The notes: generated from the sequence alone by a model not told the origin. A DNA stretch of 64,000 nucleotides from JBMOMT01 sp049324835 (GCA_049324835.1 JBMOMT010000040.1:124001-188000); one strand, 5' to 3'. Shown: positions 54,040 through 62,939, counted from the first letter of the stretch. A program made the numbers and translations.

Positions 54040-55197
54040 TCAATCTGGCACGTCTGCCAACGACCAGGAGCGCTCAGTGTCCGCGTTTTCCTCGGCCTGG
54101 GTCAGCCAGTCGTCAAAAGCCTGAGATTGCCGCAACGAAAGCGTGGCCTCGTCGAGTGGACGATCCGGTTGCCGCTCGTCGATGGTGACCACGTGGAAGC
54201 CCAGATAGGACTCGACCGGCTCGCTGAACTCGCCCGGCTGCAGGGCAAACGCTGCCTCCAGGATAGAGGCCACCACCCCAGACTGATCTGCCGCCAGCCA
54301 GCCCAGAGCGCCACCCTGTTCCACGGTCTCCTCGTCGATGCTGTACCCGGCCACCATGTCCGCCCAGACTGCGCCGTTGCGTAACTTTTCCAGCACCTCC
54401 TGGGCCGTCTCGACAGTCTCCACCAGGATGTGATAGGCCTGGACATGTTCGTCGGTGGTGGGCACCTCGGCGGCCAGCGATTCGGCCAGCTTTTGACGCA
54501 GCAAGCCCTGCCGGACGGCGTTGCGCATGTCAGCCTCGGTGAAATTCCCGACCTCAGCCTCCAGAGCGTCGATATACTCCTGGTAGGCGGCATCGAACGC
54601 TTCTTTGGTCATCGGTGTTGGCGCCTCGGTAGGCGTGAGGGTGGTGGTGGTGGTGATGGGGGTTGGGGTTGGCGCTGGCGGGTTGCGGTCGTAGCCCATC
54701 TGCTGCTCGATGCTCAGTTGAACCTCATCGTCAGACACCGTCAGACCCCGCTTCTCGGCCTCCTGACGAACCAACGACTCGTCGATCAGCTCTTCCAGAG
54801 TGTCGCTGCCGACAGTGAACAACTGTGTCTGGACCTGCTGCAACTGAGAGTCAAAATACTGATACAGGAAGGCCTGCGTTTCGTCGTTCGGGTCGTACCC
54901 CGCCTGTTGCAGGGCAAGAATCTGTTCCTGCTGCTCCAGATACCAGCGGTTGTACAACACCCGCTTCTGATAGTATTCCCGGCTGATCGCCTGGCCGTTG
55001 ACAGTGGCCACAGGGCGGCGCGGCGCGATGACGTATTCCTGCACAACACCCACCAGCAGCACGAGCACCACCAGAGCGACCACGCCTGCAACGAACAGCC
55101 AGATCATTTGCTGCTGGCGTTTCACCCGTTTGCTGCGGGCGATCTGTTTTTTTGTCGGGCTTTTTTGCAGAGTCGGGCTCTGTTTAGCCTTGGCCAT
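54040..55197 (-). CDS. Membrane-anchored PpiC/SurA-type peptidyl-prolyl isomerase
   Basis: 385 residues. A basic, Lys-rich lead, one membrane segment (about 31-55), a SurA_N-like chaperone region (ATVNGQAISREYYQKRV, about 65-240) and a parvulin domain (about 253-342: QAYHILVETVETAQEVLEKL, GGALGWLAADQSG, LGFHVVTIDER). A Thr-Pro linker interrupts the chaperone part near 180. It is likely a PrsA-like foldase for exported proteins on the outer face, which suits the many secreted proteins of this window. It follows rpsR by about 106 bases. Confidence 0.87.
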   Translation of the reverse strand: MAKAKQSPTLQKSPTKKQIARSKRVKRQQQMIWLFVAGVVALVVLVLLVGVVQEYVIAPRRPVATVNGQAISREYYQKRVLYNRWYLEQQEQILALQQAGYDPNDETQAFLYQYFDSQLQQVQTQLFTVGSDTLEELIDESLVRQEAEKRGLTVSDDEVQLSIEQQMGYDRNPPAPTPTPITTTTTLTPTEAPTPMTKEAFDAAYQEYIDALEAEVGNFTEADMRNAVRQGLLRQKLAESLAAEVPTTDEHVQAYHILVETVETAQEVLEKLRNGAVWADMVAGYSIDEETVEQGGALGWLAADQSGVVASILEAAFALQPGEFSEPVESYLGFHVVTIDERQPDRPLDEATLSLRQSQAFDDWLTQAEENADTERSWSLADVPD

Positions 55198-55303
55198 GTC
55201 TCGATCTCCTCATCTCGGCGTGCCAATCGCACGTACGCAAAGCACAACGACAGGGCATAGGACGCCCATCCTATGCCCTGAACGCATCCAGACAAACGCT
55301 GAA

Positions 55304-55672
55304 TTATTGCCTGGGGAGTCTGCCCAGTCCGGCGGTTGTGAACGGCAGCAAAGCCAGGTGACGAGCTCGTTTGACGGCACACGCCATTTGGCGCTGGTGC
55401 TTGCCACATAGCCCGGTTTGTCGCCTGGGTTTGATCTTGCCCCGAATGGAGATAAACGGCAGCAAAGTGCTGATCTGTTTATAATCCACCGCAGCGACCT
55501 TGTCCACACAGAACGCACACTGCCGGACCCGTCGCGTTCGGCTGTCCCCATCCCTCTCGCGGCGACGATATTGACCCGATCGGCCTTGAGAAGAGCCGGA
55601 ATATCCAGAAGACTCTCGAGTTTCTTCTACATCGTCGTCGTCATCGTTGATCATCACATATCGTTCCGTCAA
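55304..55672 (-). CDS. rpsR: 30S ribosomal protein S18
   Basis: 122 residues, longer than the usual 75-90. The conserved core RQCAFCVDKVAAVDYKQI, ISIRGKIKPRRQTGLCGKHQ and VKRARHLALLPF is complete and has the zinc-type cysteines. The extra N-terminal part has a run of five Asp and a Ser/Gly/Arg stretch. I chose TTG 55672 because AAGGAG stands exactly 7 bases before it; the ATG 18 bases further on has no RBS. The product binds 16S rRNA next to S6. It forms the usual rpsF-ssb-rpsR unit. Confidence 0.95.
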   Translation of the reverse strand: MTERYVMINDDDDDVEETRESSGYSGSSQGRSGQYRRRERDGDSRTRRVRQCAFCVDKVAAVDYKQISTLLPFISIRGKIKPRRQTGLCGKHQRQMACAVKRARHLALLPFTTAGLGRLPRQ

Positions 55673-55695
55673 TTTGATACTCCTTGATGTAACAT

Positions 55696-56118
55696 TCATG
55701 CCACCGGATCATCGAGCGTATCTGTCATGGCATCGGACCAAAAGAGGATTTCGTCCTCCTCGGCCGCAGGCGGCCCGGCAGGATGCTGGCTGTCCAGGGC
55801 GATCATCTCGTTGGCCACGATTTCGGCGCGAAAATGACGTTTGCCCTGCCTGTCTTCCCAGTTCCGCGTCTGAAGACGCCCCTCGACATAGATACGCTGG
55901 TTCTTGTAAAGCTGTTGTTTGCAAATTTCGGCCAGATTGCCCCAGGACACCACGTTGAACCAGTCGGTCTCCTGGCGCTCCTGCCCATCGGGCGTCGTCC
56001 AGATGCGGTGGGTGGCCACGCTGAACGACGTCACCGGCCTGCCGCCAGGGGTGTAGCGCATTTCCGGTTCACGTCCCACGTAGCCAATGAGCATCACCTT
56101 GTTTAACCCGGCCCCCAT
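55696..56118 (-). CDS. ssb: Single-stranded DNA-binding protein
   Basis: 140 residues. The OB-fold shows NKVMLIGYVGREPEMRYT, VTSFSVATHRIW, TDWFNVVSWGNLAE and YVEGRLQTRNWEDRQG. The acidic C-terminal tail ends in LDDPVA instead of the canonical DDIPF tip, so contact with partner proteins may differ. It covers single-stranded DNA in replication and repair. It lies between rpsF and rpsR, the common arrangement. Confidence 0.95.
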   Translation of the reverse strand: MGAGLNKVMLIGYVGREPEMRYTPGGRPVTSFSVATHRIWTTPDGQERQETDWFNVVSWGNLAEICKQQLYKNQRIYVEGRLQTRNWEDRQGKRHFRAEIVANEMIALDSQHPAGPPAAEEDEILFWSDAMTDTLDDPVA

Positions 56119-56236
56119 CTCTGCGCCTCTCCTTCAGAGCACAACACCTCTCAGCTCGATACCCATCACCCGATGCGGAATCTCGATGGCCTCAGCGGTC
56201 CCTGAAGCCGAGCGAGCTGCTGCGCCCTTGAGCGTA

Positions 56237-56524
56237 TCACTCTCCTTTACGAACGAGCAGGTAACGAATGATGTCCAGGTCCAGTTTGAAACTCCGCTCC
56301 AGTTCGCCGAGCGCGCTCTGGGCCATCAGGACCTCAAGGAGCACATAGGTGCCCTCGCGGAAATCTCTGATGGGGTAAGCCAACTGCCGTCGGCCCCAGA
56401 TGTCCACCTTTTCGACTTTGCCCTCACCGGCCTCGATCCAGGCGGTGACCTTTTCGACGGTGGCCTGAACGCCCTCATCCTCCACGGTAGGAGCGATGAT
56501 AAAAGTCAGTTCGTAGATTCGCAT
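56237..56524 (-). CDS. rpsF: 30S ribosomal protein S6
   Basis: 95 residues, normal length. MRIYELTFIIAPTVEDEG at the start, VDIWGRRQLAYPIRDFREG and LDLDIIRYLLVRK near the end are the S6 signatures. It binds the central domain of 16S rRNA with S18. The frame opens at 56647, but ATG 56524 has the excellent AAAGGAGGT 7 bases before it. First gene of the rpsF-ssb-rpsR unit; a gap of 118 bases separates it from ssb. Confidence 0.96.
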   Translation of the reverse strand: MRIYELTFIIAPTVEDEGVQATVEKVTAWIEAGEGKVEKVDIWGRRQLAYPIRDFREGTYVLLEVLMAQSALGELERSFKLDLDIIRYLLVRKGE

Positions 56525-56714
56525 GCGCGATACCTCCTTTCTTTGGGTTTGCCCCCGGCAGCTCAAGCCCCGGAAGCAGAAAGAACGAGGAACCCACCAC
56601 CGGTAAGGACCGCAACCGGGATGGTCCTCGCTTCGCGACGGTTTCAACTCGGATACAACGTCGAGGTTTTCAAAAGACGCACCACAATCGAGAAACTGCC
56701 CTTGCCAGGCAAGC

Positions 56715-57617
56715 TCATCCGATGGTCATCGTGGCGCGCTGCTGCCGCCTGACAGTCTCCAGAATTCGCCGGCCGGAGGCAAAAGGCCCCTCTGTAGCCA
56801 GGAGCACACCGATAGCCACCGACATCAACTCCACCTGGCGCTCGTCGCCTAAAGTGTTTTTCAGCTTGATGTAACCCCGCTCACGGTCTTTGACAGGGTA
56901 AAAATAGCTGATGGCCCGTTTCAGGCGAACGAGGAGTTTGTCTTGAATTTCTTCGACCTTGTCGGGCACGGTGATCATGACAAAATCGGCCACGTCCGTG
57001 TGTCCCACAAAATCGTCCAACGTTCCAGATTCTTCTACCACGTTGTTGATGATCAGGCCCACCGCCCGCAGAACGTCGTCGCCGGCCACAAAGCCATAAG
57101 CCTCGTTAAAGTCATCCAGGCCCAGAATGCCCACGTGCATGACGGCCCAACCATCCAGTTTGGGCAGCAGATCCAGCTTTTCCAGCACCACTTTTTCGCC
57201 CGGCAGACCTGTCACCGGACTGACCAGGCTCTCGTAACTGGCCCGACGCAGGGCATTTCGCACGCGCAGGCGCAACTCCTGCATATCGAACGGCTTGGTG
57301 ATATAATCGACCGCGCCGAGTTTGAGACCGGCGATGCGATCGCTTCGTTCGCGTTTTTCGGTGAGAAAGATCACCGGGATCTGTTGGGTGCGCAGTCCAC
57401 GCCGGAGCTGCCGCGTCACCTCGTAGCCGTTGATATCCGGCAAACGAATGTCCTGGATGATGAGATCCGGCAGCGTTTCCTGACAAACCTGGAGCGCATC
57501 GTTGCCCCAGGCTGCCGTCATCACTTCGTACCCTTGCGCCTCAAAATAGGCCCGCAGCATATCAGAGGTATCCAAATCATCCTCAACGATCAGGATACGA
57601 TGCTTTTTGGACTTCAT
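56715..57617 (-). CDS. Response regulator with degenerate GGDEF-like output domain
   Basis: 300 residues. A receiver domain (1-120) has ILIVEDDLD, phosphoacceptor Asp56 in IIQDIRLPD, and Lys108 in YITKPFD. The second domain (about 130-295) has the shape of a GGDEF domain (VTGLPGEKVVLEKLD, ILGLDDFNEAYGF), but the signature is GHTDVADF (205-212), so diguanylate cyclase activity is unlikely. It may act through protein contact or nucleotide binding. RBS GGAGG precedes ATG 57617. It follows the V4R gene by 108 bases and may be cotranscribed. The histidine kinase is not in the window. Confidence 0.88.
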   Translation of the reverse strand: MKSKKHRILIVEDDLDTSDMLRAYFEAQGYEVMTAAWGNDALQVCQETLPDLIIQDIRLPDINGYEVTRQLRRGLRTQQIPVIFLTEKRERSDRIAGLKLGAVDYITKPFDMQELRLRVRNALRRASYESLVSPVTGLPGEKVVLEKLDLLPKLDGWAVMHVGILGLDDFNEAYGFVAGDDVLRAVGLIINNVVEESGTLDDFVGHTDVADFVMITVPDKVEEIQDKLLVRLKRAISYFYPVKDRERGYIKLKNTLGDERQVELMSVAIGVLLATEGPFASGRRILETVRRQQRATMTIG

Positions 57618-57725
57618 GTGCGCCTCCGATGACGACTTGCGCTTTCATCGATTGCCAACCCTGGCCCGGTAGAACAAGAGCCCGCCAAAGCCAAGTCTGA
57701 CCCAGGCAGAAACGGGAAAAAGCCC

Positions 57726-58355
57726 TCAGCTCAACGGCTCTTTATAGATCGCATAATCGCAACTTTCATGGCCCATGGCAATGCAAGCGATTTCCACCAC
57801 ACGAAACTCTTTGCCTCCGCTCAACCAGTGAAGTCCTTCCTGCAGCAAACCCACAGCCATGTGGCAGCAGGGCTTGTCGGTCTTGCGTTCCCAACATTGT
57901 GGGCATTGCAGGATTTTGTACAGGTAATGATCGCCCGCATCTTCGACCTTGTTGATCTGATCGCTGATCTTGGACAGCGTCTCACCCATCACGCGCAAGC
58001 CCACCTTCATCTTGACTTCCAGGGGCAACACCTTGAAAGCCAGATCGGCCATGCCCACCATGGGGCCAAAATCCCTCAACACCCGATCAAACGTGGCCCG
58101 TCCGGCGCGCAGGGCCAATCCACGCCCCCCGCGCGGGCCATACATCTCTTCCAGCGCCACAAAGAGCGAGGTCAGGTCGGCAAAATCGAACTCTCTTTTT
58201 AAATCGTCAGGCGGATAGTGATCGATCAAGTGGGACAGTCCACCCAAGTTCAAGATAGCATTGATGCCATTCTTACCCATGACATTTTCCAGGGCAAGAA
58301 GAATGATGAGCGCTGGCTTGTTGGGATAGTACAACCCACTTTGCGTCCGTGTCAC
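57726..58355 (-). CDS. V4R (4-vinyl reductase) domain sensor-type protein
   Basis: 209 residues. The C-terminal half has the V4R pattern: CPQCWERKTDKPCCHMAVGL, LSGGKEFRVVEIACIAMGHE and SCDYAIY, with several cysteines that could bind zinc or a small ligand. V4R domains occur in BchJ-like and hydrocarbon-sensing regulators. The N-terminal region has no known DNA-binding motif. The frame opens far upstream, but GTG 58355 is preceded by GGAGGT at 7 bases and by a fine promoter. With the response regulator downstream it may form a small sensory unit. Confidence 0.8.
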   Translation of the reverse strand: MTRTQSGLYYPNKPALIILLALENVMGKNGINAILNLGGLSHLIDHYPPDDLKREFDFADLTSLFVALEEMYGPRGGRGLALRAGRATFDRVLRDFGPMVGMADLAFKVLPLEVKMKVGLRVMGETLSKISDQINKVEDAGDHYLYKILQCPQCWERKTDKPCCHMAVGLLQEGLHWLSGGKEFRVVEIACIAMGHESCDYAIYKEPLS

Positions 58356-58470
58356 GTTATCAACCTCCTGGTGCTTGCTTGTCGTCTGCCCAGACGTTCC
58401 AACTCGGATCGGCCTTTCAGACGACAGTGGGCTCAGGCTGCCTTCCAGAGTCGCCAATTGAAACAATGGT

Positions 58471-58499
58471 ATTATACCAGCTTTTGCCCCATTTGACAA
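58471..58499 (-). promoter_or_regulatory. Near-consensus promoter of the V4R gene
   Basis: On the minus strand TTGTCA (58499-58494), 17 bases, TATAAT (58476-58471). The leader to GTG 58355 is about 110 bases. Confidence 0.82.
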
Positions 58500-58560
58500 C
58501 GCAAATCGCGGTTTACGCAAGCCTCGCAGGCCAACCCGGTTCATATCAGAACTACAAAGA

Positions 58561-58590
58561 GGGCGACTCACCAGGTTCGGTGAATCGCCC
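58561..58590 (-). terminator. Probable terminator of the rplM-rpsI end of the ribosomal operon
   Basis: GGGCGATTCACC and GGTGAGTCGCCC (minus strand, one G-U) form a 12-bp stem around 6 bases, followed by TCTTTG. It lies 28 bases after the rpsI stop. The T-run is short. Confidence 0.6.
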
Positions 58591-58618
58591 CAGTTTGAAA
58601 AAAGACCGGCCAAAGAGG

Positions 58619-59017
58619 TTAACGCTTGGTGTACTGTGGCGCTTTGCGTGCCCGCTTGAGGCCTGGTTTTTTGCGCTCCTTTGCCCGCGCGTCGCGGGTG
58701 AGAAAACCGCCCTTTCGCAGCAGCGACCGTAACTCTGGATTTGCCTTCAACAACGCCCGGGCAATGCCCATCTGAATGGCTCCAGACTGGCCGCTCATCC
58801 CCCCACCGCTGACAATGACCGACACGTTAAATTTATCGGTCAATTGAGCGACCTCGAGTGGCCTGGACAGATGCAAAACGTCCCAGCCGCGGCCGAAATA
58901 TTCATCCACCGGCTTGTCATTCACGACGATGGTTCCATTGCCATTGGGGAAAATGCGCACCCGCGCCGTAGACGTTTTCCTGCGCCCCACGCCCTCGTAA
59001 TATTGCTCACCAGCCAT
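58619..59017 (-). CDS. rpsI: 30S ribosomal protein S9
   Basis: 132 residues, normal length. YYEGVGRRKTSTARVRIF at the start, GGGMSGQSGAIQMGIARAL in the middle, and the basic tail RKKPGLKRARKAPQYTKR that reaches the P-site tRNA. The frame opens at 59104, but ATG 59017 has AAGGAG before it. It is the last gene of the ribosomal cluster, 31 bases after rplM. Confidence 0.97.
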   Translation of the reverse strand: MAGEQYYEGVGRRKTSTARVRIFPNGNGTIVVNDKPVDEYFGRGWDVLHLSRPLEVAQLTDKFNVSVIVSGGGMSGQSGAIQMGIARALLKANPELRSLLRKGGFLTRDARAKERKKPGLKRARKAPQYTKR

Positions 59018-59048
59018 CCTTATCTCTCCTTCTGCGCCCGTCTCGTGC

Positions 59049-59477
59049 TCACAGTTCCAACGCCTGAGGTTTCTGCGCCTCGTGGGGATGCTCGTTGCCG
59101 GCATATACTTTGAGCTTGGTGATCATACGCCGACCCAAACGATTCTTGGGCAACATGCCTCTCACCGCCAGCTCGATCACCCGCGCGGGATGTCGCTTCA
59201 AAAGATCACGCAGGCTGACACTGGTCAGACCACCGGGATACCCGGAGTGATGATGATACATCTTTTGCAGCATTTTGCGCCCGGTGACGTGAACCTTGCC
59301 GGCATTGATCACCACGACAAAGTCACCCACATCGACGTATGGTGAATAGATGGGCTTGTGTTTGCCCTTGAGAATGGAAGCGATCTGCGACGCCAGGCGG
59401 CCCAGTGTCTGCCCATCGGCGTCCACCAGATACCACTGGCGTTTGATATCTCCAGGCTTGACTGTATACGTCTTCAC
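59049..59477 (-). CDS. rplM: 50S ribosomal protein L13
   Basis: 142 residues, exactly the E. coli length. LVDADGQTLGRLASQIA, VDVGDFVVVINAGKVHVTG, RGMLPKNRLGRRMITKLKV and YAGNEHPHEAQKP are typical. I chose GTG 59477 over TTG 59483 because AAGGAG (59489-59484) is then 6 bases away. It is an early 23S rRNA-binding protein, paired with rpsI as usual. Confidence 0.97.
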   Translation of the reverse strand: MKTYTVKPGDIKRQWYLVDADGQTLGRLASQIASILKGKHKPIYSPYVDVGDFVVVINAGKVHVTGRKMLQKMYHHHSGYPGGLTSVSLRDLLKRHPARVIELAVRGMLPKNRLGRRMITKLKVYAGNEHPHEAQKPQALEL

Positions 59478-59537
59478 CAACAACTCCTTGCCATTGAATC
59501 AGTGAGCATCCCTCTTGAGCCAGGCACAAACAGACGC

Positions 59538-60302
59538 TCAATAATTGACTGCCATCAGACAGAGCCCCTGCGGAGGCGCGGCAGGGCCTGCCATCGACCG
59601 ATCACCCGCCTCGAAGCGGCGCACAAACTCTTCACAAGACATGGCGCCAGTTCCAACCAGCAACATGGTGCCCACCAGACGACGCACCATCCTGTGCAAA
59701 AAGGCGTTGGCCTCGATGTCAAAATACAAAAAAGGACCTTCGGCCGTCCATCCGGCCTGCCGCACCTGCCGCACCGTGTTCTCACCCTGCGGGGCACGGC
59801 CAAAAGTGGCAAAGTCATGCTCGCCGATCACACCCACAGCGACCCGATCCATGGCGTCCACATCGAGCGGTGATGCCACCTGATAAACCCAGCGACGATC
59901 CAGCGGCGAGCGCAACGGCTGATTCAACACCGTGTAACGATACCATCGGCTCCGAGCGCTGTAGCGCGGGTGGAATCCCTCTGCCGCAGTCTCAAGCGAC
60001 AGCGCCACCACATCTTGCGGCAGAACAGCGTTCATCGCCCGTTGCAAATCCACCAGGGTGTGCCGCCACCGCAGCCAAAAAGCGATCACCTGCCCCCGGG
60101 CATGCACCCCGGCGTCGGTGCGTCCGGCGCCGAGAACCCGCACTGGCTGTTGGGCCACCCGCTGCAGCGCCTGCTCCAATTCACCCTGGACGCTGCGTTG
60201 ACCCACCTGCAACTGAAAACCGTGAAAATCTGTGCCTTCGTAGGCGATCACGGCCCGCAAGTGACGATCCGGCAAAACATCGTCACTCACCACCGCCATC
60301 AT
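59538..60302 (-). CDS. truA: tRNA pseudouridine(38-40) synthase
   Basis: 254 residues. GAGRTDAGVHARGQ holds the catalytic Asp63, and IEANAFLHRMVRRLVGTML is the conserved C-terminal RNA-contact motif. It modifies U38-40 in tRNA anticodon arms. It starts directly after the rplQ stop (TAAATG), with the RBS inside rplQ. The rplQ-truA-rplM-rpsI order is also known from Firmicutes. Confidence 0.95.
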   Translation of the reverse strand: MMAVVSDDVLPDRHLRAVIAYEGTDFHGFQLQVGQRSVQGELEQALQRVAQQPVRVLGAGRTDAGVHARGQVIAFWLRWRHTLVDLQRAMNAVLPQDVVALSLETAAEGFHPRYSARSRWYRYTVLNQPLRSPLDRRWVYQVASPLDVDAMDRVAVGVIGEHDFATFGRAPQGENTVRQVRQAGWTAEGPFLYFDIEANAFLHRMVRRLVGTMLLVGTGAMSCEEFVRRFEAGDRSMAGPAAPPQGLCLMAVNY

Positions 60303-60656
60303 TTACTCCACCAATTCGATCAACACCATGGGCGCGTTGTCGCCCTGGCGCGGCCCCAGCCTGAGAATACGAGTGTACCCCCCCTTCCGCTCCTGGTAGC
60401 GCGGGGCGATCTCGTCGAACAATTTTTTCACCACCTCCGGGTCGTTCAGTCGGCTGGCAACCAGTCGACGGGCGTGCAACGTATCGCTTTTGCCCAGCGT
60501 GATGAGTTTCTCCGTCTTGGGACGGATCGATTTGGCCTTGGCTTCTGTTGTCCTGATGCGTCCATGCCGGAACAACTCGGTGACCAAATTACGATACAGA
60601 GCCCGTCGTTGCCCGCTCGAACGCCCTAGTTTTCGTCCAGCTTTACGATGCCTCAT
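60303..60656 (-). CDS. rplQ: 50S ribosomal protein L17
   Basis: 117 residues. MRHRKAGRKLGRSSGQRRAL at the start is the L17 signature, with LVTELFRHGRIRTTEAKAK and the C-terminal YTRILRLGPRQGDNAPMVLI. It binds 23S rRNA near the exit tunnel. RBS AGGAG lies 7 bases before the ATG. It follows rpoA by 46 bases. Confidence 0.97.
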   Translation of the reverse strand: MRHRKAGRKLGRSSGQRRALYRNLVTELFRHGRIRTTEAKAKSIRPKTEKLITLGKSDTLHARRLVASRLNDPEVVKKLFDEIAPRYQERKGGYTRILRLGPRQGDNAPMVLIELVE

Positions 60657-60702
60657 GAAAGGACTCCTCGATCACAACCAGAATACCCCTGGAAATCAGA
60701 GG

Positions 60703-61698
60703 CTACGCCAATTCAGGCGACGGCGTGTCGGACGCCGTCTTGACCACCTGCCCGTCTGGCGTGAGGAATTTACGCTCCACCAGCTTTTCTTCCAGCTCGT
60801 GCAAAGACTTGGAGCCGAAATTACGAATGGACATCATCTCGTCTCGGCCCTTTTCCAGACGCTCCAACACCTCACCCACACGAGTGATGCCTGTACGTTT
60901 GAGACAGTTATAAACCCGCACGCTGAGGTCTAGATCTTCGATGGGCATTTCGTAAGCCCGCGACGGAATGAGCTCTTCCATCGCCGCAGGCGACTCGGTC
61001 ACGGTGACCTCTTGAGACACCAGATCGTCGATGTCACCGATCAGATCCAGGTGTGTCACCAACAACCTGGCTGCTTCGGCCAGCGCCTCGTGCGGCCGGA
61101 TCGTTCCATCCGTCCAGACTTCCATGACCAGGTGGTCATAATCCGTCATTTGCCCCACACGCGCCCGCCCCACAAAATAACTCGCTTTACGCACAGGGCT
61201 AAAAATGGCGTCCACGGGCAGCTCGCCGATGGGTAATTTCTGCCGTTCATCAGCCGGTGAATACCCCCGACCAGGCCCGGCAGTAAACTCGATGTACAAC
61301 TCGGAATCCGGGTCGTCGACAGAAAACAGGTACAACTCTGGGTTGACAATCTCCACCAGGCTCGGACACTCGATGTCGCCCGCCATGATCGGGCCCTCAC
61401 CCCGCACCTCGAGGTGCAACCGTGCCGATTCCTCGGCGTGCATCTTGAGGCGAATCTGCTTGACCTGAAGCAGCACCGCCGTCAGATCTTCCCGCACACC
61501 CGGGATAGGTGAAAACTCGTGGGATACACCACTCACTCGCATCGAGGTAATGGCCGCCCCGGGCAGAGAAGAAAGTAACACCCGGCGCAGCGCATTACCC
61601 AGCGTGATGCCATAACCACTTTCCAGAGGACTGATGACAAACCGGCCATAATTTCGGGAGGCGACATCGCGCTCGATTTTTGGTAATACCAGACTCAT
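60703..61698 (-). CDS. rpoA: RNA polymerase alpha subunit
   Basis: 331 residues, normal length. The N-terminal domain (about 1-230: FVISPLESGYGITLGNALRR, VREDLTAVLLQVKQI) makes the dimer that nucleates the enzyme. The C-terminal domain (about 250-315: LDLSVRVYNCLKRTGITRVG, IRNFGSKSLHELEEKL) binds UP elements and activators. The frame opens at 61809, but ATG 61698 is the family start with AAGG before it. The alpha-operon position after rpsD is conserved. Confidence 0.97.
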   Translation of the reverse strand: MSLVLPKIERDVASRNYGRFVISPLESGYGITLGNALRRVLLSSLPGAAITSMRVSGVSHEFSPIPGVREDLTAVLLQVKQIRLKMHAEESARLHLEVRGEGPIMAGDIECPSLVEIVNPELYLFSVDDPDSELYIEFTAGPGRGYSPADERQKLPIGELPVDAIFSPVRKASYFVGRARVGQMTDYDHLVMEVWTDGTIRPHEALAEAARLLVTHLDLIGDIDDLVSQEVTVTESPAAMEELIPSRAYEMPIEDLDLSVRVYNCLKRTGITRVGEVLERLEKGRDEMMSIRNFGSKSLHELEEKLVERKFLTPDGQVVKTASDTPSPELA

Positions 61699-61840
61699 CA
61701 AAGAACCTTCCCTCCTCAAGGGGCACAGGGCTCGCAGAAGAGCCAGGCTCCTCTGGTCCCGTTCCCTTGTCATCGCCAATTCGGTGCTTCTGGCGTGCCA
61801 GGCCCGCATCGGCGCACCCGGCAGAGTCCACCGGCACTCG

Positions 61841-62479
61841 TTAGCGGCTATAGTACTCGACGATCAGGTTCTCGTTGACCGGTAAATCGATTTCCTCACG
61901 AGATGGCAGGTTGAGCACTCGCCCCACCATATCGTGCAGGTCGATGTTCAGCCAGCCGGGCACGTTTCGCTCTGCCATCAACTCGGCCCGCTCCTTAAAG
62001 TAGGCCGTCTTGTCACTCTGCGGGCGCACAGAAACCACATCGCCCGGTTCGAGCAGACGTGATGGAATGCTGCTCGTTTTGCCATTGACCCGGAAATGGC
62101 TGTGTTGCACCAACAACCTCGCCTGAGCGCGAGAATCGGCAAAACCCAGGCGGTAGACCACGTTATCCATGCGGCTTTCCAACAGGGCGAGCAGATTGTG
62201 GCCTGTCAGCCCTTTACGCCGCAACGCCTCGCGGAAATACCGGCGGAACTGCTGTTCCAGGACGCCATAGATGCGCCGCACCTTTTGTTTCTCCCGCAAC
62301 TGGCGAGCATAGTCGCTGGCACGTCCACGACGGAATTGTGTTTCGCGCCCATGCTGACCCGGCGGGTAAGCCCGTCGCTCCATGGCGCACTTGGGGCTCA
62401 TACAACGCTCACCCTTGAGAAAGAGCTTTTCACCCTCTCGACGGCACAGTTTACACGCTGGGCCGATATATCTTGCCAT
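61841..62479 (-). CDS. rpsD: 30S ribosomal protein S4 (zinc type)
   Basis: 212 residues. The N-terminus CKLCRREGEKLFLKG followed by RCMSPKCAMERR carries the four zinc cysteines, and LLALLESRMDNVVYRLGFA and VNGKTSSIPSRLLEPGDVVS form the S4 RNA-binding domain. It starts assembly of the 16S 5' domain and in many bacteria represses the alpha operon. AGGAGGT precedes the ATG. A gap of 142 bases to rpoA holds no gene. Confidence 0.97.
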   Translation of the reverse strand: MARYIGPACKLCRREGEKLFLKGERCMSPKCAMERRAYPPGQHGRETQFRRGRASDYARQLREKQKVRRIYGVLEQQFRRYFREALRRKGLTGHNLLALLESRMDNVVYRLGFADSRAQARLLVQHSHFRVNGKTSSIPSRLLEPGDVVSVRPQSDKTAYFKERAELMAERNVPGWLNIDLHDMVGRVLNLPSREEIDLPVNENLIVEYYSR

Positions 62480-62543
62480 TCAAACCTCCTACACGATCAG
62501 AGCCAATCCCAACCCTGGCTCTCGATCGATGCCACCTCTCAGC

Positions 62544-62939
62544 TTAGACTCGACGTTTCTTGGGCGGGCGACAGCCGTTGTGCGGAACGGGCGTCACGTC
62601 GCTGATGGACAGCACCTTCAGGCCGGTGCCCTGTAGCGCACGGATGGCCGCCTCACGTCCCGGCCCCGGCCCCTTGACGAACACCTCGACGTCTCGCATA
62701 CCCTGTTCCATGGCCTGTTTGGCCGCCTCCTGGGCAGCCACACGCGCCGCATAGGGTGTGCTCTTGCGCGAGCCCTTGAAACCCACCGAACCGGTGCTGG
62801 CCCAGGTGATGACATTGCCCTGTGGATCGGTCATCGTCACGATAGTATTGTTGAACGTGGCGTGGATGTGCACCTGCCCACGCAACACATTCTTCCTGAT
62901 CTTGCGCGGTCCAGCCCGCCGTTTTCCTCTTCGACCCAT
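62544..62939 (-). CDS. rpsK: 30S ribosomal protein S11
   Basis: 131 residues. GQVHIHATFNNTIVTMTDPQ, WASTGSVGFKGSRKSTPYAA and SISDVTPVPHNGCRPPKKRR are the S11 core. It forms part of the platform near the mRNA exit. AAGGAG lies 11 bases before the ATG. It follows rpsM by 48 bases. Confidence 0.97.
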   Translation of the reverse strand: MGRRGKRRAGPRKIRKNVLRGQVHIHATFNNTIVTMTDPQGNVITWASTGSVGFKGSRKSTPYAARVAAQEAAKQAMEQGMRDVEVFVKGPGPGREAAIRALQGTGLKVLSISDVTPVPHNGCRPPKKRRV

